64,000 bases of DNA. Origin: Phenylobacterium sp. J367 (GTDB taxonomy: Bacteria; Pseudomonadota; Alphaproteobacteria; Caulobacterales; Caulobacteraceae). Positions 1-10,746 of this stretch are shown here, in pieces. How positions within the stretch are numbered: position 1 is the first letter of the stretch; the number at the start of each line of letters is the position of its first letter. The stretch is taken from assembly GCF_024699985.1 (NCBI RefSeq), contig NZ_JAJONA010000001.1, positions 3,664,501 to 3,728,500 of the forward strand, read 5' to 3'. The notes below the pieces were generated by a model. The model did not search any database and was not told the origin of the DNA. It worked only from the letters and a program-made list of their open reading frames with translations. Made by a program: the position numbers and the translations under genes.

Positions 1-5
1 TTCCG

Positions 6-389
6 ATGCTCGCCATCACCAAACGGCTCGGCGCCGACGCCCGCAACGCAGCCCTCCAGGCGCTCGCTGAGATGCATGAGCAACGGTACGGAGGGCGGGC
101 CCTGCCTTCCGAGGCCGTCGCCAAAGTCGCGCTGATCCGCAAGCGCCTCGAAGCGTTGAAGCCGTTCCGGAACCGTGTGGCTCATTGGATCTGGATGCGG
201 CAGTCCGACGACGCGTTGTTCGGTACGCCCATGGTCGGCCGCGTGCCGAAGCGCGGGCGTGACGAGGGCATGGTGATGACCAATGCCGAACTGCGCGCGC
301 ACCTCGACGAACTGCCGTCACTTGCCGCGCTCATCGAAGCGGCTTTGCAGGCCCCTCCGGAGGTCGACGAGCGCAGCCTGTTGTCCTGA
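6..389 (+). CDS. Hypothetical protein, possibly 5'-partial
   Basis: A 127-residue reading frame starts at an ATG six bases into the window. The frame is open to the window edge, so the true start may lie upstream. I do not recognise the family. The protein is Arg/Ala rich with no signal peptide or membrane segment. It contains RNRVAHW near residue 56; an R-x4-H arrangement like this occurs in HEPN-type proteins, but one short motif does not establish membership. It sits 140 bases upstream of trbB, where related conjugative elements usually carry traG and a ribbon-helix-helix gene, so it may be cargo of the element. Confidence 0.55.
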   Translation: MLAITKRLGADARNAALQALAEMHEQRYGGRALPSEAVAKVALIRKRLEALKPFRNRVAHWIWMRQSDDALFGTPMVGRVPKRGRDEGMVMTNAELRAHLDELPSLAALIEAALQAPPEVDERSLLS

Positions 390-529
390 TCGGGCGGCGT
401 GATCGCCGCCCGTCAGCAATCACGCGCTGTAGCCCTACTACGATAGAACCCTTGTTGAAGACCGGTCACTCCGGCGCTCATTAGTGACCCCGTTTTCTAC
501 GGCCAGCCGGCCGAAAACGGGAGCGTCCG

Positions 530-1513
530 GTGTCGATCACCCCGATCCGCAATGAGGTCTTCGTGCGCAGCGCCAGGATGCTGCGCACAGCCCTCGGCCC
601 GCGCATTGCTGGCTGGCTCGATGACGCCGAAGTCGTCGAAGTGATGCTCAATCCGGACGGCCAGCTTTGGCTGGACCGGCTGGGCGCCGGCCTCCAGCGC
701 ACGGGTTGCGAGCTGACCCCCGAAGACGGCGAGCGGATCGTACGCCTGGTGGCCCATCACGTGGGCGCCGAAGTGCATGCGGGCGCCCCGCGGGTTTCCG
801 CCGAGCTGCCGGAGAGTGGCGAGCGGTTCGAGGGACTGCTCCCGCCGGTCGTGGCGGCCCCCACGTTCGCGATCCGCAAGCCGGCCGTCGCGGTGTTCAC
901 GCTGCAGGACTACGTCGACGCCGGCGTCATGGGCGCGGCTGCGGCGGATGTCCTCCGCCGCGCGGTCGCCGAGCGGCGGAACATCCTGGTCGCCGGCGGG
1001 ACCTCCACGGGGAAAACCACGCTGGCCAACGCGCTGTTGGCCGAGGTCGCCAAGACCAGCGACCGCGTGGTGCTCATCGAAGACACTCGGGAGCTTCAGT
1101 GCGCCGCGCCGAACCTGGTGGCGCTTCGGACGAAGGATGGCGTTGCCTCGCTGGCGGACCTCGTCCGGTCGTCCCTGCGGCTGCGCCCCGACCGCATCCC
1201 AATCGGAGAGGTGCGTGGCGCGGAAGCGCTCGACCTGCTCAAGGCGTGGGGGACCGGCCATCCGGGCGGCATCGGCACCATCCACGCCGGCACGGCGCGG
1301 GGCGCGCTGCGGCGGCTCGAGCAGCTGGTCCAGGAGGCGGTGCCGGTCGTCCCCCGCGCCCTGATCGCCGAAACCATCGACCTGATCGGCGTCCTGAACG
1401 GGCGAGGTGCGGATCGCCGCCTCACCGAACTCTGCGCCGTGACGGACCTCGCCGCCGACGGCGAGTACCGCATCGCCGACGTGAGCGCGGCTTCCCAAGG
1501 AGAGCTTCCATGA
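530..1513 (+). CDS. trbB: P-type conjugative transfer ATPase TrbB (VirB11-like)
   Basis: Cytoplasmic hexameric ATPase that powers pilus assembly and substrate transfer in the trb type IV secretion system. The 327 residues show Walker [10 protein letters not shown] at 156-164, the acidic strand [10 protein letters not shown] near 180-189, the [12 protein letters not shown] box near 219-230 and the His box GTGHPGG..TIHA at 241-253, the full VirB11/PulE motif order. The start is GTG preceded by GGGAGCG. It is the first gene of the trb operon, and its TGA overlaps the trbC ATG (ATGA), indicating translational coupling. Confidence 0.95.
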   Translation: MSITPIRNEVFVRSARMLRTALGPRIAGWLDDAEVVEVMLNPDGQLWLDRLGAGLQRTGCELTPEDGERIVRLVAHHVGAEVHAGAPRVSAELPESGERFEGLLPPVVAAPTFAIRKPAVAVFTLQDYVDAGVMGAAAADVLRRAVAERRNILVAGGTSTGKTTLANALLAEVAKTSDRVVLIEDTRELQCAAPNLVALRTKDGVASLADLVRSSLRLRPDRIPIGEVRGAEALDLLKAWGTGHPGGIGTIHAGTARGALRRLEQLVQEAVPVVPRALIAETIDLIGVLNGRGADRRLTELCAVTDLAADGEYRIADVSAASQGELP

Positions 1514-1829
1514 TCCGCCGCATCCACGAGCGGCTCGCGAGTGCGAGCGCCCTCGCTACCGTCTGGCTGCTCGCCGGGCCGGCCTACGCCGCCGGCTCCT
1601 CCATGCCCTGGGAAGCCCCGCTGCAGAAAATCCTGCAATCGATCGAGGGCCCCGTGGCCAAGATCATCGCGGTGATCATCATCATCACCACAGGCCTGAC
1701 CCTGGCCTTTGGCGACACCTCGGGGGCTTTCGCCGGCTGATCCAGATCGTCTTCGGCCTCTCGATCGCCTTCGCCGCCTCCAGCTTCTTCCTGTCCTTCT
1801 TCTCGTTCGGCGGCGGGGCGCTGGTCTGA
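1510..1829 (+). pseudogene. trbC: Conjugal pilin TrbC (VirB2-like), frameshifted
   Basis: Pilin subunit of the conjugative pilus. The N-terminus has a signal peptide ending near AYA (residues 24-26), then a first hydrophobic helix rich in Ile/Val around 50-65. The frame hits TGA at 1738-1740 after GDTSGAFAG. Supplying one base in the G run at about 1722-1726 restores SGGFRRLIQIVFGLSIAF and a second hydrophobic helix ending at the TGA at 1827-1829, which overlaps the trbD ATG. The restored protein has the normal pilin size of about 106 residues. The break is in a homopolymer, so sequencing error is likely. Confidence 0.8.
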
Positions 1830-2098
1830 TGCAGCAGACGCCCACGCCTCCTGGCTTCGAAGCCCCGGTTCACCGCGCCCTCACCGAGCCGGTGCTGTTG
1901 GCCGGCGCGCCGCGCGCCTTCGCCATCGTCAACGGCACCCTGGCGGCCGCCATCGGGCTGGGCCTGCGGCTGTGGATCGCCGGCCTGGCGCTTTGGCTGA
2001 TCGGCCACGCCTTCGCCGTCTGGGCCGCTAAGCGCGACCCGCACTTCGTCGAGGTGGTGCGGCGGCACGTCCGCATCCCGCCTTACCTGGGGATCTGA
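1829..2098 (+). CDS. trbD: Conjugal transfer protein TrbD (VirB3-like)
   Basis: Small inner-membrane protein of the mating-pair apparatus that partners the TrbE ATPase. The 89 residues have a short polar N-terminus, one long hydrophobic stretch (about 32-67, AFAIVNGTLAAAIGLGLRL and following) and a basic tail ending RIPPYLGI, as in VirB3/TrbD proteins. I chose ATG 1829 because it overlaps the restored trbC stop and gives family length. An in-frame TTG at 1709 lies inside trbC and is not a credible start. trbE follows after four bases. Confidence 0.88.
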   Translation: MQQTPTPPGFEAPVHRALTEPVLLAGAPRAFAIVNGTLAAAIGLGLRLWIAGLALWLIGHAFAVWAAKRDPHFVEVVRRHVRIPPYLGI

Positions 2099-2102
2099 GG
2101 CG

Positions 2103-4553
2103 ATGTTCGACCTCCGCGAATACCGCCGACGTGCGGCCCAACTGCCCGACTTCCTGCCGTGGGCGGCTCTGGTCGAGCAGGGCGTGGTCCTCAACAAGGA
2201 CGGCGGGTTTCAGCGCACCGCGCGCTTCCGCGGGCCGGACCTGGACTCGGCGACGGCGTCCGAGCTCGTCTCCGCCGCGGGACGCCTGAACAATGCGCTG
2301 CGTCGCCTCGGGTCCGGCTGGGCCGTGTTCGTGGAGGCGCAACGCAATGCAGCCGACATCTACCCGCTCAGCGACTTTCCCGATCCTGTGTCGGCGCTGG
2401 TGGACGAGGAGCGCCGGGCTCAGTTCGAGGAACACGGGGCACACTTCGACAGCGTCTATTATCTGACCTTCGTCTTCCTGCCGCCCGCCGAGAACACCGC
2501 CCGCGCCGAGTCCTGGCTCTATGAGGGGCGGGAGCGCCGCGGCGTCGATTGGCGCGAGGCGCTGGCCGGCTTCGTCGACCGGACAGATCGCGTGCTGGCC
2601 TTGCTTGAAGGCTTTGTGCCCGAAGCGGCGTGGCTCTCCGACGCTGAGACCCTGACCTACCTGCATTCGACGGTATCGACCCACCGCCACCGCGTCGGCG
2701 TTCCGGACACACCCATGCATCTGGATGTGCTGCTGGCTGATCAGCCGCTCACCGGCGGCCTCGAACCTCGGCTGGGAACGGCGCACCTGCGGGTGCTGAC
2801 CATCAGCGGCTTCCCGGCCGCCACTTGGCCGGGGCTGCTCGACGACCTCAATCGGCTGGCGTTTCCTTACCGCTGGTCCACCCGCGCAATCTGCCTGGAC
2901 AAGGTGGACGCGGCCAAGCTGCTGGGCCGGATCCGCCACCAATGGTTCGCCAAGCGCAAGTCGATCATGGCGATCCTCAAGGAGGTGCTGACCAACGAGG
3001 CTGCGGCGCTGGTCGACACCGATGCTCAGAACAAGGCGCTCGACGCCGACGAGGCCTTGCAGGACCTCGGCGCCGACGTGGTGGGCCATGCCTTCGTGAC
3101 CGCCACCGTGTGCGTCTGGGACGAGGACGCGGGCCGCGCGGACGCCAAGCTGCGACTGGTCGAGAAGGCGATCCAGGCCCGCGACTTCACCTGCATGGTT
3201 GAGACCATCAACGCGGTGGAAGCCTGGCTCGGCAGCCTCCCGGGCCACGCCTACGCCAATGTGCGCCAGCCGCCGATCTCGACCCTGAACCTGGCGCACA
3301 TGATCCCGGTTTCGGCGGTGTGGGCGGGACCTCAGCGGAACGCGCACCTGAACGGGCCGCCGCTGTTCTTCGCCCAGACGGAAGGGTCGACACCCTTCAG
3401 GTTCTCGACCCATGTCGGCGACGTCGGCCACAGCATGGTGGTGGGGCCGACCGGGGCAGGGAAGAGCGTGCTGTTGGCGCTCATGGCCCTGCAGTTCCGC
3501 CGCTACCCCGCCGCCCAGGTCTTCGCCTTCGACTTCGGCGGCTCGATCCGAGCCGCGGCGCTGGCGATGGGCGGCGACTTCCACGATCTCGGCGGCGCGC
3601 TCGCGGACGATGAGACTCCGCCGGTCGCCCTGCAGCCGCTGGGCCGCATCCAAGATCTGGCTGAACGCGGGTGGGCTGCGGAGTGGCTGGCCGGCGTGCT
3701 GGCCCGAGAAGGTGTCGCGGTTACGCCTGAGGTGAAGGAGCATCTCTGGACCGCGCTCGGATCGCTGGCCTCGGCCCCCGAGGCGGAGCGGACCCTCACC
3801 GGCCTGTCGGTCCTGCTGCAGTCCAACGCGCTGAAGCGCGCCCTTCAGCCCTACACCGTGGCGGGTCCGTGGGGTCGGCTCCTCGACGCGGAGAGCGAGC
3901 GCCTGGGCGCGGCCTCCGTGCAGGCCTTCGAGACCGAGGGGCTAGTGGGCTCGGCGGCCGCGCCGGCCGTCCTCGCCTACCTATTCCATCGCATCCAATC
4001 CCGCCTCGACGGCCGCCCGACCCTGGTTGTGGTCGACGAAGGCTGGCTCGCCCTCGACGACGCCACCTTCGGAGCCCAGCTCCGGGAATGGCTGAAGACG
4101 CTGCGCAAGAAGAACGCCTCCGTGGTGTTCGCCACCCAATCGCTCGCCGACATCGAGACGAGCGCAATCGCAGCCTCGATCATCGAGAGCTGCCCCACTC
4201 GCATCTTCCTGCCCAATGACCGCGCGCAGGAGCCGCAGATCGCAGCCGCCTATGCCCGGTTCGGGCTCAACGAGCGGCAGATCGAGATCCTCGGTCGGGC
4301 GATCCCGAAGCGCGACTACTACTGCCAGTCCCGGCGCGGGAACCGGCTCTTCGAACTCGGCCTAGGGCCGGTGGCGCTCGCCTTCTGCGCCGCGTCCGCC
4401 AAGCCCGACCAGCTGGTGATCGCGGAGCTGCTCGAACGTCACGGCCCCAGCGGGTTCGCGGCGGCGTGGCTTGAACACCGCAGCCTCCCATGGGCGGCGG
4501 ACCTGATCCGCCTGCAGGCCAAAGGGCCACCTCAACTGGAGACCGTCCGATGA
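2103..4553 (+). CDS. trbE: Conjugal transfer ATPase TrbE (VirB4-like)
   Basis: Large ATPase of the type IV secretion system (816 residues, normal family size) that energises pilus biogenesis at the inner membrane. Walker A GPTGAGKS is at about 448-455; the Walker B strand LVVVDEGWLALDD is near 640-653, followed by the VFATQSLADIETS segment typical of VirB4 proteins. The N-terminal CagE/TrbE domain begins MFDLREYRRRAAQLPDFLPW. The stop overlaps the trbJ ATG at 4550. Confidence 0.95.
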   Translation: MFDLREYRRRAAQLPDFLPWAALVEQGVVLNKDGGFQRTARFRGPDLDSATASELVSAAGRLNNALRRLGSGWAVFVEAQRNAADIYPLSDFPDPVSALVDEERRAQFEEHGAHFDSVYYLTFVFLPPAENTARAESWLYEGRERRGVDWREALAGFVDRTDRVLALLEGFVPEAAWLSDAETLTYLHSTVSTHRHRVGVPDTPMHLDVLLADQPLTGGLEPRLGTAHLRVLTISGFPAATWPGLLDDLNRLAFPYRWSTRAICLDKVDAAKLLGRIRHQWFAKRKSIMAILKEVLTNEAAALVDTDAQNKALDADEALQDLGADVVGHAFVTATVCVWDEDAGRADAKLRLVEKAIQARDFTCMVETINAVEAWLGSLPGHAYANVRQPPISTLNLAHMIPVSAVWAGPQRNAHLNGPPLFFAQTEGSTPFRFSTHVGDVGHSMVVGPTGAGKSVLLALMALQFRRYPAAQVFAFDFGGSIRAAALAMGGDFHDLGGALADDETPPVALQPLGRIQDLAERGWAAEWLAGVLAREGVAVTPEVKEHLWTALGSLASAPEAERTLTGLSVLLQSNALKRALQPYTVAGPWGRLLDAESERLGAASVQAFETEGLVGSAAAPAVLAYLFHRIQSRLDGRPTLVVVDEGWLALDDATFGAQLREWLKTLRKKNASVVFATQSLADIETSAIAASIIESCPTRIFLPNDRAQEPQIAAAYARFGLNERQIEILGRAIPKRDYYCQSRRGNRLFELGLGPVALAFCAASAKPDQLVIAELLERHGPSGFAAAWLEHRSLPWAADLIRLQAKGPPQLETVR

Positions 4554-5284
4554 AGACCCGCACCCCGTGGCTGGCGGCGCTCGTGTGCTCGACCAGTCTC
4601 GTCCTGGCCTTGCCCACCCCGGCCGGCGCGCAGCTCACCGTCTATGACCCGACGAACTACGCCTCGAACGTCATGCAGGCGGCGCGGGCCTTGGAGCAGA
4701 TCAACAATCAAGTGCGCAGCCTTCAGAACCAAGCTCTGAGCCTGACGAACCAGGCCCGGAATCTGGCCCAGCTGCCGTACTCCTCGCTCCAGACCGTGCA
4801 GGGCAATCTTGGCCGCATCAGCGGGCTGATGCAGCAGGCGCAGCGCGTCGCCTACGACGTTCAGGCGATCCAGCGGGAGTTCGGGAAGAACTACACGGTC
4901 GGCGCTGGGAGCCGGGACGCGGACCTGATCGCTTCGGCCAATGCGCGCTGGCTGAATTCCGCCGCGGCGTTTCAGCATTCGCTGCAGGTACAGGCCGGGG
5001 TGGTGGCCGGACTGCCCGGCGCGCGCACGGAACTCTCCAACCTTGTCGGCGCCAGCCAGGGCGCGGCCGGCATCCTTCAGGCGACGCAGGCGGGAAACCA
5101 GTTGCTGGCCCTGCAAAGCCAACAGCTGACGGACCTCACCGCGATGATGGCGGCCCAGGGCCGCGCGGCGGCGCTCGAGCAGGCGGAGCGGGCCGCGAGC
5201 CGGGCTCAGGCGCAAGAGCAGTTTCGCCGGTTCGTCGATCGGCGCCAGGGTTATCAGGCCCCTCCCGTGGAGATGTACCGATGA
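4550..5284 (+). CDS. trbJ: P-type conjugative transfer protein TrbJ (VirB5-like)
   Basis: Secreted minor pilus or pilus-tip component. The 244 residues open with a signal peptide (basic MKTRTPW, hydrophobic core, cleavage near AGAQ at 24-27). Next come the conserved TVYDPTNYASNVMQAARALEQI segment, written here in outline only, and long Gln/Ala-rich helices of coiled-coil character. The ATG at 4550 overlaps the trbE stop (ATGA), which fixes the start. The gene end overlaps the trbK ATG at 5281. Confidence 0.92.
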   Translation: MKTRTPWLAALVCSTSLVLALPTPAGAQLTVYDPTNYASNVMQAARALEQINNQVRSLQNQALSLTNQARNLAQLPYSSLQTVQGNLGRISGLMQQAQRVAYDVQAIQREFGKNYTVGAGSRDADLIASANARWLNSAAAFQHSLQVQAGVVAGLPGARTELSNLVGASQGAAGILQATQAGNQLLALQSQQLTDLTAMMAAQGRAAALEQAERAASRAQAQEQFRRFVDRRQGYQAPPVEMYR

Positions 5285-5509
5285 CCCGCCTGATCCTGTC
5301 CGCTGCTTCGACCGTCGCCGTGCTGCTCGCGGCTGGCTGTGACCGGACTCCGCCAGCTCCCGAGACCAAGAGCATGTCGGGGGGCTCAGCTATCGGTCGA
5401 AACGCAACGATGCGCCCGCGGTGGAGCGGAGGCGGCGAAAGACCCGACCTGCCGCGCTGTCCGGGACGAGAACTTCGACAGGTTCCTAGGAGAGGACGGC
5501 AAGAGATGA
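5281..5509 (+). pseudogene. trbK: Entry-exclusion lipoprotein TrbK, frameshifted
   Basis: Short lipoprotein expected to block redundant mating. The signal sequence MTRLILSAASTVAVLLAAGC carries the lipobox LAAGC with Cys20. Removing one G from the run at about 5377-5382 gives a continuous protein of about 75 residues containing RCARGGAEAAKDPTCRAV and RDENFDRFLGEDGKR, the usual TrbK C-terminus, with TGA at 5507-5509 overlapping the trbL ATG. Without that correction the frame runs straight into trbL, producing an artificial TrbK-TrbL fusion. Confidence 0.75.
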
Positions 5510-6672
5510 ACCCTGGCGTGGCCGACCGCTTCCTGGACGTCTTCTCCCGCTACATCGACTCCGGCTTCGGCCTGCTCGGCGGAGAAGTTGCCTTCCTGGC
5601 CAGCACCCTAGTGGTGATCGATGTCACTCTGGCGGCGTTGTTCTGGTCCTGGTCGGCCGGCGACGACGTAATCGCCCGACTTATCAAGAAGACGCTGTAC
5701 GTCGGCTTCTTCGCCTTCCTGCTGTCGAACTTCAACGGACTGGCGAAGATCGTCTTCCAGTCCTTCTCCGGCCTGGGCCTCAAGGCCGCCGGCAGCGGCA
5801 TGTCCGCCGCCGACTTCTTGCGGCCAGGGAAACTTGCCCAGGCAGGCATCGATGCAGGGAAGCCTCTCCTACAGGCAGCGCACGAAATGTCCGGCTTTCC
5901 GGGCTTCTTCGACAACTTTGCTCAGATCATCGTCATCATGGTGGCCTGGCTCATCGTGCTGGTCGCCTTCTTCGTGCTCGCGGTGCAGCTCTTCGTCACC
6001 CTGATCGAATTCAAGCTGACGACACTGGCCGGCTTTATTCTGGTGCCCTTCGGCCTGTTCGGACGGACCGCCTTTCTGGCCGAGCGTGTGCTCGGAAACG
6101 TGGTCGCCTCTGGCGTGAAGGTGCTGGTCCTGGCGGTGATCGTCGGGATCGGCTCCACCTTGTTCGGCGAGTTCATCCAGGACTTCGGCGGACAGCAACC
6201 GTCGCTCGAGGAGGTGCTCTCCCTGGCGCTGGCGTCGCTCTGCCTGCTCGGCCTCGGCATCTTCGGGCCTGCCATCGCCAACGGCCTGGTGTCGGGCGCG
6301 CCGCAGCTCGGGGCAGGGGCCGCTGTCGGGACGGGCCTCGCAGCCGGTGGTCTCGCGGCTGCTGGCGCAATGGGCGCGCGCGCCGCGATCGGCGCCGGCG
6401 TCGGCGGCGCGCGAGGCGCCACAGCTGCCGCGCGTGGCTTCCGCTCGGGCCCCTCAGGCTCCGGCGACAGCGGCTTGCGGCCCAATCCCCCCTCAGGACA
6501 GGGCGGTCCTGGGGGTGGCGGGCCTAGCGGCGGCGGCGCGCCGGCGTGGGCACGCCAATACCAGCGCCGTCAGGAAGCGGCCCATGGGGCCGCGACCGCC
6601 GCGCACGCTCTTCGTTCCGGCGACCATCCCGGCGGCGGAACCTCCGTCTCGCTCGCAGAGGATCGGTCATGA
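5506..6672 (+). CDS. trbL: P-type conjugative transfer protein TrbL (VirB6-like)
   Basis: Polytopic inner-membrane channel component. The 388 residues contain several hydrophobic helices (around residues 25-50, 65-85, 140-170, 175-200, 205-225 and 240-265), followed by a long Gly/Ala/Pro-rich cytoplasmic tail, as is usual for TrbL. I chose ATG 5506 because it overlaps the restored trbK stop and gives the conserved start MNPGVADRFLDVFSRYI. The upstream ATG at 5281 belongs to trbK. The end overlaps trbF by four bases. Confidence 0.92.
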   Translation: MNPGVADRFLDVFSRYIDSGFGLLGGEVAFLASTLVVIDVTLAALFWSWSAGDDVIARLIKKTLYVGFFAFLLSNFNGLAKIVFQSFSGLGLKAAGSGMSAADFLRPGKLAQAGIDAGKPLLQAAHEMSGFPGFFDNFAQIIVIMVAWLIVLVAFFVLAVQLFVTLIEFKLTTLAGFILVPFGLFGRTAFLAERVLGNVVASGVKVLVLAVIVGIGSTLFGEFIQDFGGQQPSLEEVLSLALASLCLLGLGIFGPAIANGLVSGAPQLGAGAAVGTGLAAGGLAAAGAMGARAAIGAGVGGARGATAAARGFRSGPSGSGDSGLRPNPPSGQGGPGGGGPSGGGAPAWARQYQRRQEAAHGAATAAHALRSGDHPGGGTSVSLAEDRS

Positions 6673-7354
6673 ACGTCTTCACTCGACCGGGGGTGCGATA
6701 TGGCGCGACCCCCGCCCTCGAAACGCCTTACCAGCGCGCGGCGCAAGCTTGGGACGACCGGATCGGCTCAGCTCGCGTGCAAGCCCGGAACTGGCGGCTG
6801 ATGGCCTTCGGCAGCTTGCTGCTGTCAGCCGGACTTTCCGGAGCCCTCGTTTGGCAGGGCGCCCGCGGCTCCGTGACGCCTTGGGTGGTGGAGGTGGATC
6901 GGCTGGGCCAAACCCAGGCGGTTGCGCCCGCGGTGGCCGGGTACAAGCCGAGCGACCCGCAGATCGCCTGGCATCTGGCGCGGTTCATCGAGGAGGTTCG
7001 TTCGATCCCGTCGGATCCCGTCGTCGTCCGGCAGAACTGGCTGCGGGCGTATGACTACGCCACGGACCGCGGCGCCCTGGCCCTCAACGAATACGCCCGC
7101 GCCAACGACCCCTTCAGCAAGGTGGGCCACACTCAGGTCGCCGTCGACGTCTCGAGCGTGATCCGCGCCTCGCCGGACAGCTTCCGTGTCGCCTGGGTCG
7201 AGCGCCGCTACGTGGACGGGGCTTTGGCGTCAACCGAGCGCTGGACCGCCATTCTCACCGTGGTCCTGCAGCCGCCACGCACAACCGAACAGCTCCGGAA
7301 GAACCCCTTGGGAGTCTTCGTCCATGCTCTGAATTGGTCTCGGGAGCTCGGCTG

Positions 7355-7355
<1 letters not shown>
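6669..7355 (+). CDS. trbF: Conjugal transfer protein TrbF (VirB8-like)
   Basis: Bitopic inner-membrane assembly factor. In 228 residues there is a short cytoplasmic N-terminus (TPYQRAAQAWDDRIG), one transmembrane helix at about 38-60, then a periplasmic NTF2-like domain with the family segments PWVVEVDRLG and FRVAWVERRY. ATG 6669 overlaps the trbL stop, and the stop overlaps trbG. Confidence 0.93.
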
Positions 7356-8337
<982 letters not shown>

Positions 8338-8341
<4 letters not shown>

Positions 8342-9489
8342 CCATGTCCACGGCCTCTCAGCCTGCGGCCCGCGAGCCTGCGGAGGAACTCCGGCTTCGC
8401 TCCGCGCGGCCGCGAGTGGCCCGCCTCTCGCGCAGGGTGCTGATCGCCCTGACTGCGACCTCGTCGGTCGTGGTTGTGGGCGCCGTCGCCTACGCCATGA
8501 CCACCCACGCGGGCGGCTCGGCGCCCGCAGAGGTCTACAACGTCGGAGGCCAGCCTCCCGAGCGGCTCAATGCACTACCGCGGGACTACGGCGCCGCTCC
8601 TCGGCTGGGACCGCCACTGCCTGGAGATCTCGGGCGTCCGATGCTGGAGGCCGAGGTCGCGCCGCCCCCAATGGCGCCGATCGGGCCATCCGATGCGGCC
8701 CAGCAGGAGGTGCAAGCGCGGCGGCAGCGGCTGATGCAAGAGCGCGATGCGGCGCGAACCAGCCGCCTCTTCTCCACCGAGGCGCAAGGCCAGGCTGGCT
8801 CGTTCGCCGAAGGCGCCACGAGCCTCATCGAAGCCGCCGCGTCTGCTCCGGCGGGACGGCGCACGATCCTCGATGGGCCGGTTGAACGACGGACGACGAG
8901 CCCAGACCGGCTCGCGTCGCCACCTTCGCCCTTCGTGCTCCAAGCCGGCGCGATGATCCCCGCCGCGCTCCTCACGGGCGTGCGATCGGACTTGCCAGGG
9001 CAGATCGTCGGCCAGGTGACGGAGAACGTCTACGACAGCGTAAGCGGCCGCTTCCTGTTGATCCCGCAGGGATCGAAGCTGATCGGCGCCTATGACACCC
9101 AGGTCGCCTTCGGGCAGAGCCGCGTGCTGCTGGCCTGGACCCGACTGATCCTTCCAAACGGACGCTCGCTCGTGTTGGAGAAGCTGCCGGCCGGTGACGC
9201 CCAAGGCTACGCAGGCCTGCAGGATCGCGTTGACCGCCACTGGGGCGCGCTATTCGGCGCCGCCGCGCTTTCGACGATCCTCGGCATAGGCGCGGAGCTC
9301 GGGGAGGGCGACGACGAGAACGACATCCTTCGCGCGCTCCGCCACGGGGCGGCCGGCTCCTTCAACCAAGTTGGACAGCAGACGGTCGGGCGCAGCCTGA
9401 ACATTCCGCCGACCCTGACGATCCGACCGGGCGCTCCAGTGCGGGTGATGGTCACCCGCGACCTCGTTCTTGAACCCTACAGAGGCTGA
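8338..9489 (+). CDS. trbI: Conjugal transfer protein TrbI (VirB10-like)
   Basis: Energy-sensing core component spanning inner and outer membranes. In 383 residues there is a cytoplasmic N-terminus, one transmembrane helix at about 40-60, a Pro-rich linker and the C-terminal VirB10 beta-barrel domain (FVLQAGAMIPAALLTGVRSD, GQVTENVYDS, LIPQGSKLIGAYD). ATG 8338 overlaps the trbG stop; an ATG at 8344 is a possible alternative. It is the last core gene of the trb operon. Confidence 0.94.
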
Positions 9490-9499
9490 GAAGTGTGCA

Positions 9500-9730
9500 A
9501 TGGCCAAGTTGAAACTCGCCGAGCTGCAGGACGACACGCCTGTGAAGCTCACCGTCGAATTGCCTGGAGCCGTGCACCGCGACCTGGTCGCCTACAGTGA
9601 GGCGCTGGCGGCGCAAGGCGGTCGGCCCCTTGAACCCGCGAAGCTGATCGTGCCGATGCTGGCCAGGTTCATGAATACGGATCGCGCCTTCACCCGCGCG
9701 AAGCGTTCGGGTGATAGCACGGGCGGCTGA
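9500..9730 (+). CDS. DUF2274 protein
   Basis: A 76-residue basic protein (MAKLKLAELQDDTPVKLTVE start) with PGAVHRDLVAYSEALA and EPAKLIVPMLARFM, the recognisable core of the DUF2274 family. That family routinely follows trbI in Tn4371-like and alphaproteobacterial conjugative elements. The short helical architecture suggests a small DNA-binding or accessory protein, but no function is established. ATG 9500 is chosen over one at 9470, which lies inside trbI; the gene begins ten bases after the trbI stop. Confidence 0.85.
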   Translation: MAKLKLAELQDDTPVKLTVELPGAVHRDLVAYSEALAAQGGRPLEPAKLIVPMLARFMNTDRAFTRAKRSGDSTGG

Positions 9731-10053
9731 GAGGACAGAGCAGAGGCGGGAAGGCGTGACCCCAGGCCTACGCACCTTGATGTAGAGGGGAATTGGCTAG
9801 TCGGTTCATGTACCTAGCGCATAATCCTCACGCATCATGCCGGCGCCGCGTCCAGGTTGTTGAGATCGCGCGCCACTATGCCGCCGCCCTGGAAGCGCAG
9901 CGTGCGCAGCTCGCCACGTCGCCATAGGATGCGCAGGTATTCGTCGCCTTGGGTTCGGTGGGGTGGAGAGCGGCAGCCGCCGCCGGCGGGGCCGAATGAC
10001 CCTGAAGCCGCCTGCCGCTTTCGCGGGCCAGGGTGGTCGGCTGGCCACTCAAT
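9731..10053. other. Intergenic gap with a possible minus-strand gene remnant
   Basis: No complete gene is visible. On the minus strand, about 9836-9935, a short reading frame LRTLRFQGGGIVARDLNNLD runs to a TGA and resembles the tail of a decayed gene rather than random sequence. Its parent family was not recognised. No promoter or terminator could be assigned with confidence. Confidence 0.3.
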
Positions 10054-10669
10054 TCATCCCTGACGGCGCGCCACGAGGTCGATGAGGGCCGACATTCCCT
10101 CGTGCCCTGATCCCTCTGAAAGGAGGGCGTCGTAGGATGCAAGCTCGAGGATCTGCATGTCCGCGAAGGTCTCACGGAGCATCCCCTCTGTGAATAGGTT
10201 CTCGACGGCAGAAGGGCCGCCCGTGCCGTAGGCGAGCTGCTCCGCCCCGGTAACCCTCAGCAGGAGCAGCCCACCCGGCCGCAGCGCTCGCTCCATGCCC
10301 TTGAACATCCGACTGCGCAGCTCGGCCGGAGAACTGGATGAAGATCCCGGCGACGACGTCGCACGCCGCGCCCGGCCAAGTCCACCTGGTCAGGTCGGCA
10401 AGTTTGCAGGTGATCTCGACACCGCGACGCTCGGCGAGCCGTCGCGCCTTCTCCTGCGCAGCGCGCCATCCGTCGATAAAGACCACCTCAAGACCTTGCT
10501 CCGCCAGCCACACGCCATTCCGACCCTCTCCGTCCGCCACCGCCAGAGCGCGGACGCGGGACGCCAGCCGATGCCTTTGGCGCGCGAGAAAGGCGTTGGA
10601 CTGCTCCACGAACAGGTAGCCCTGCTGGCCGTAGCGTCCGTCCCAACGACGCAGCCCCGGATCATTCAT
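10054..10669 (-). pseudogene. Class I SAM-dependent methyltransferase, frameshifted
   Basis: The product begins MNDPGLRRWDGRYGQQGYLF and carries the SAM-binding motif ALAVADGEGRNGVWLAEQGLEV (outline only) near residues 40-60, with acidic VVFIDG after it. This matches TehB/thiopurine-like small methyltransferases of about 205 residues. The frame is lost after IFIQFSG near 10325; dropping one base there continues into RMFKGMERALRPGGLLLLRV and the expected C-terminus ELASYDALLSEGSGHEGMS. One single-base change therefore explains the break. The substrate is unknown. It is the only catalytic gene between the trb module and the catabolic island. Confidence 0.7.
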
Positions 10670-10746
10670 CATCCAAACCTTGAGAGAGGCGCCGTCGCGG
10701 GGCAGACTGGGTTGGGCTGATATCGCCGCGCGCTTGGCGCGCCCAG

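Noticed and set aside
2028..3743. A 571-codon minus-strand open frame opposite trbE.
   Set aside because: High-GC shadow of trbE with no recognisable domain; the plus-strand ATPase motifs are complete.
5281..6672. A single 463-codon frame reading as a TrbK-TrbL fusion.
   Set aside because: The middle codes for nothing family-like, while one G removed at 5377-5382 gives a normal TrbK ending in an ATGA overlap with a normal TrbL.
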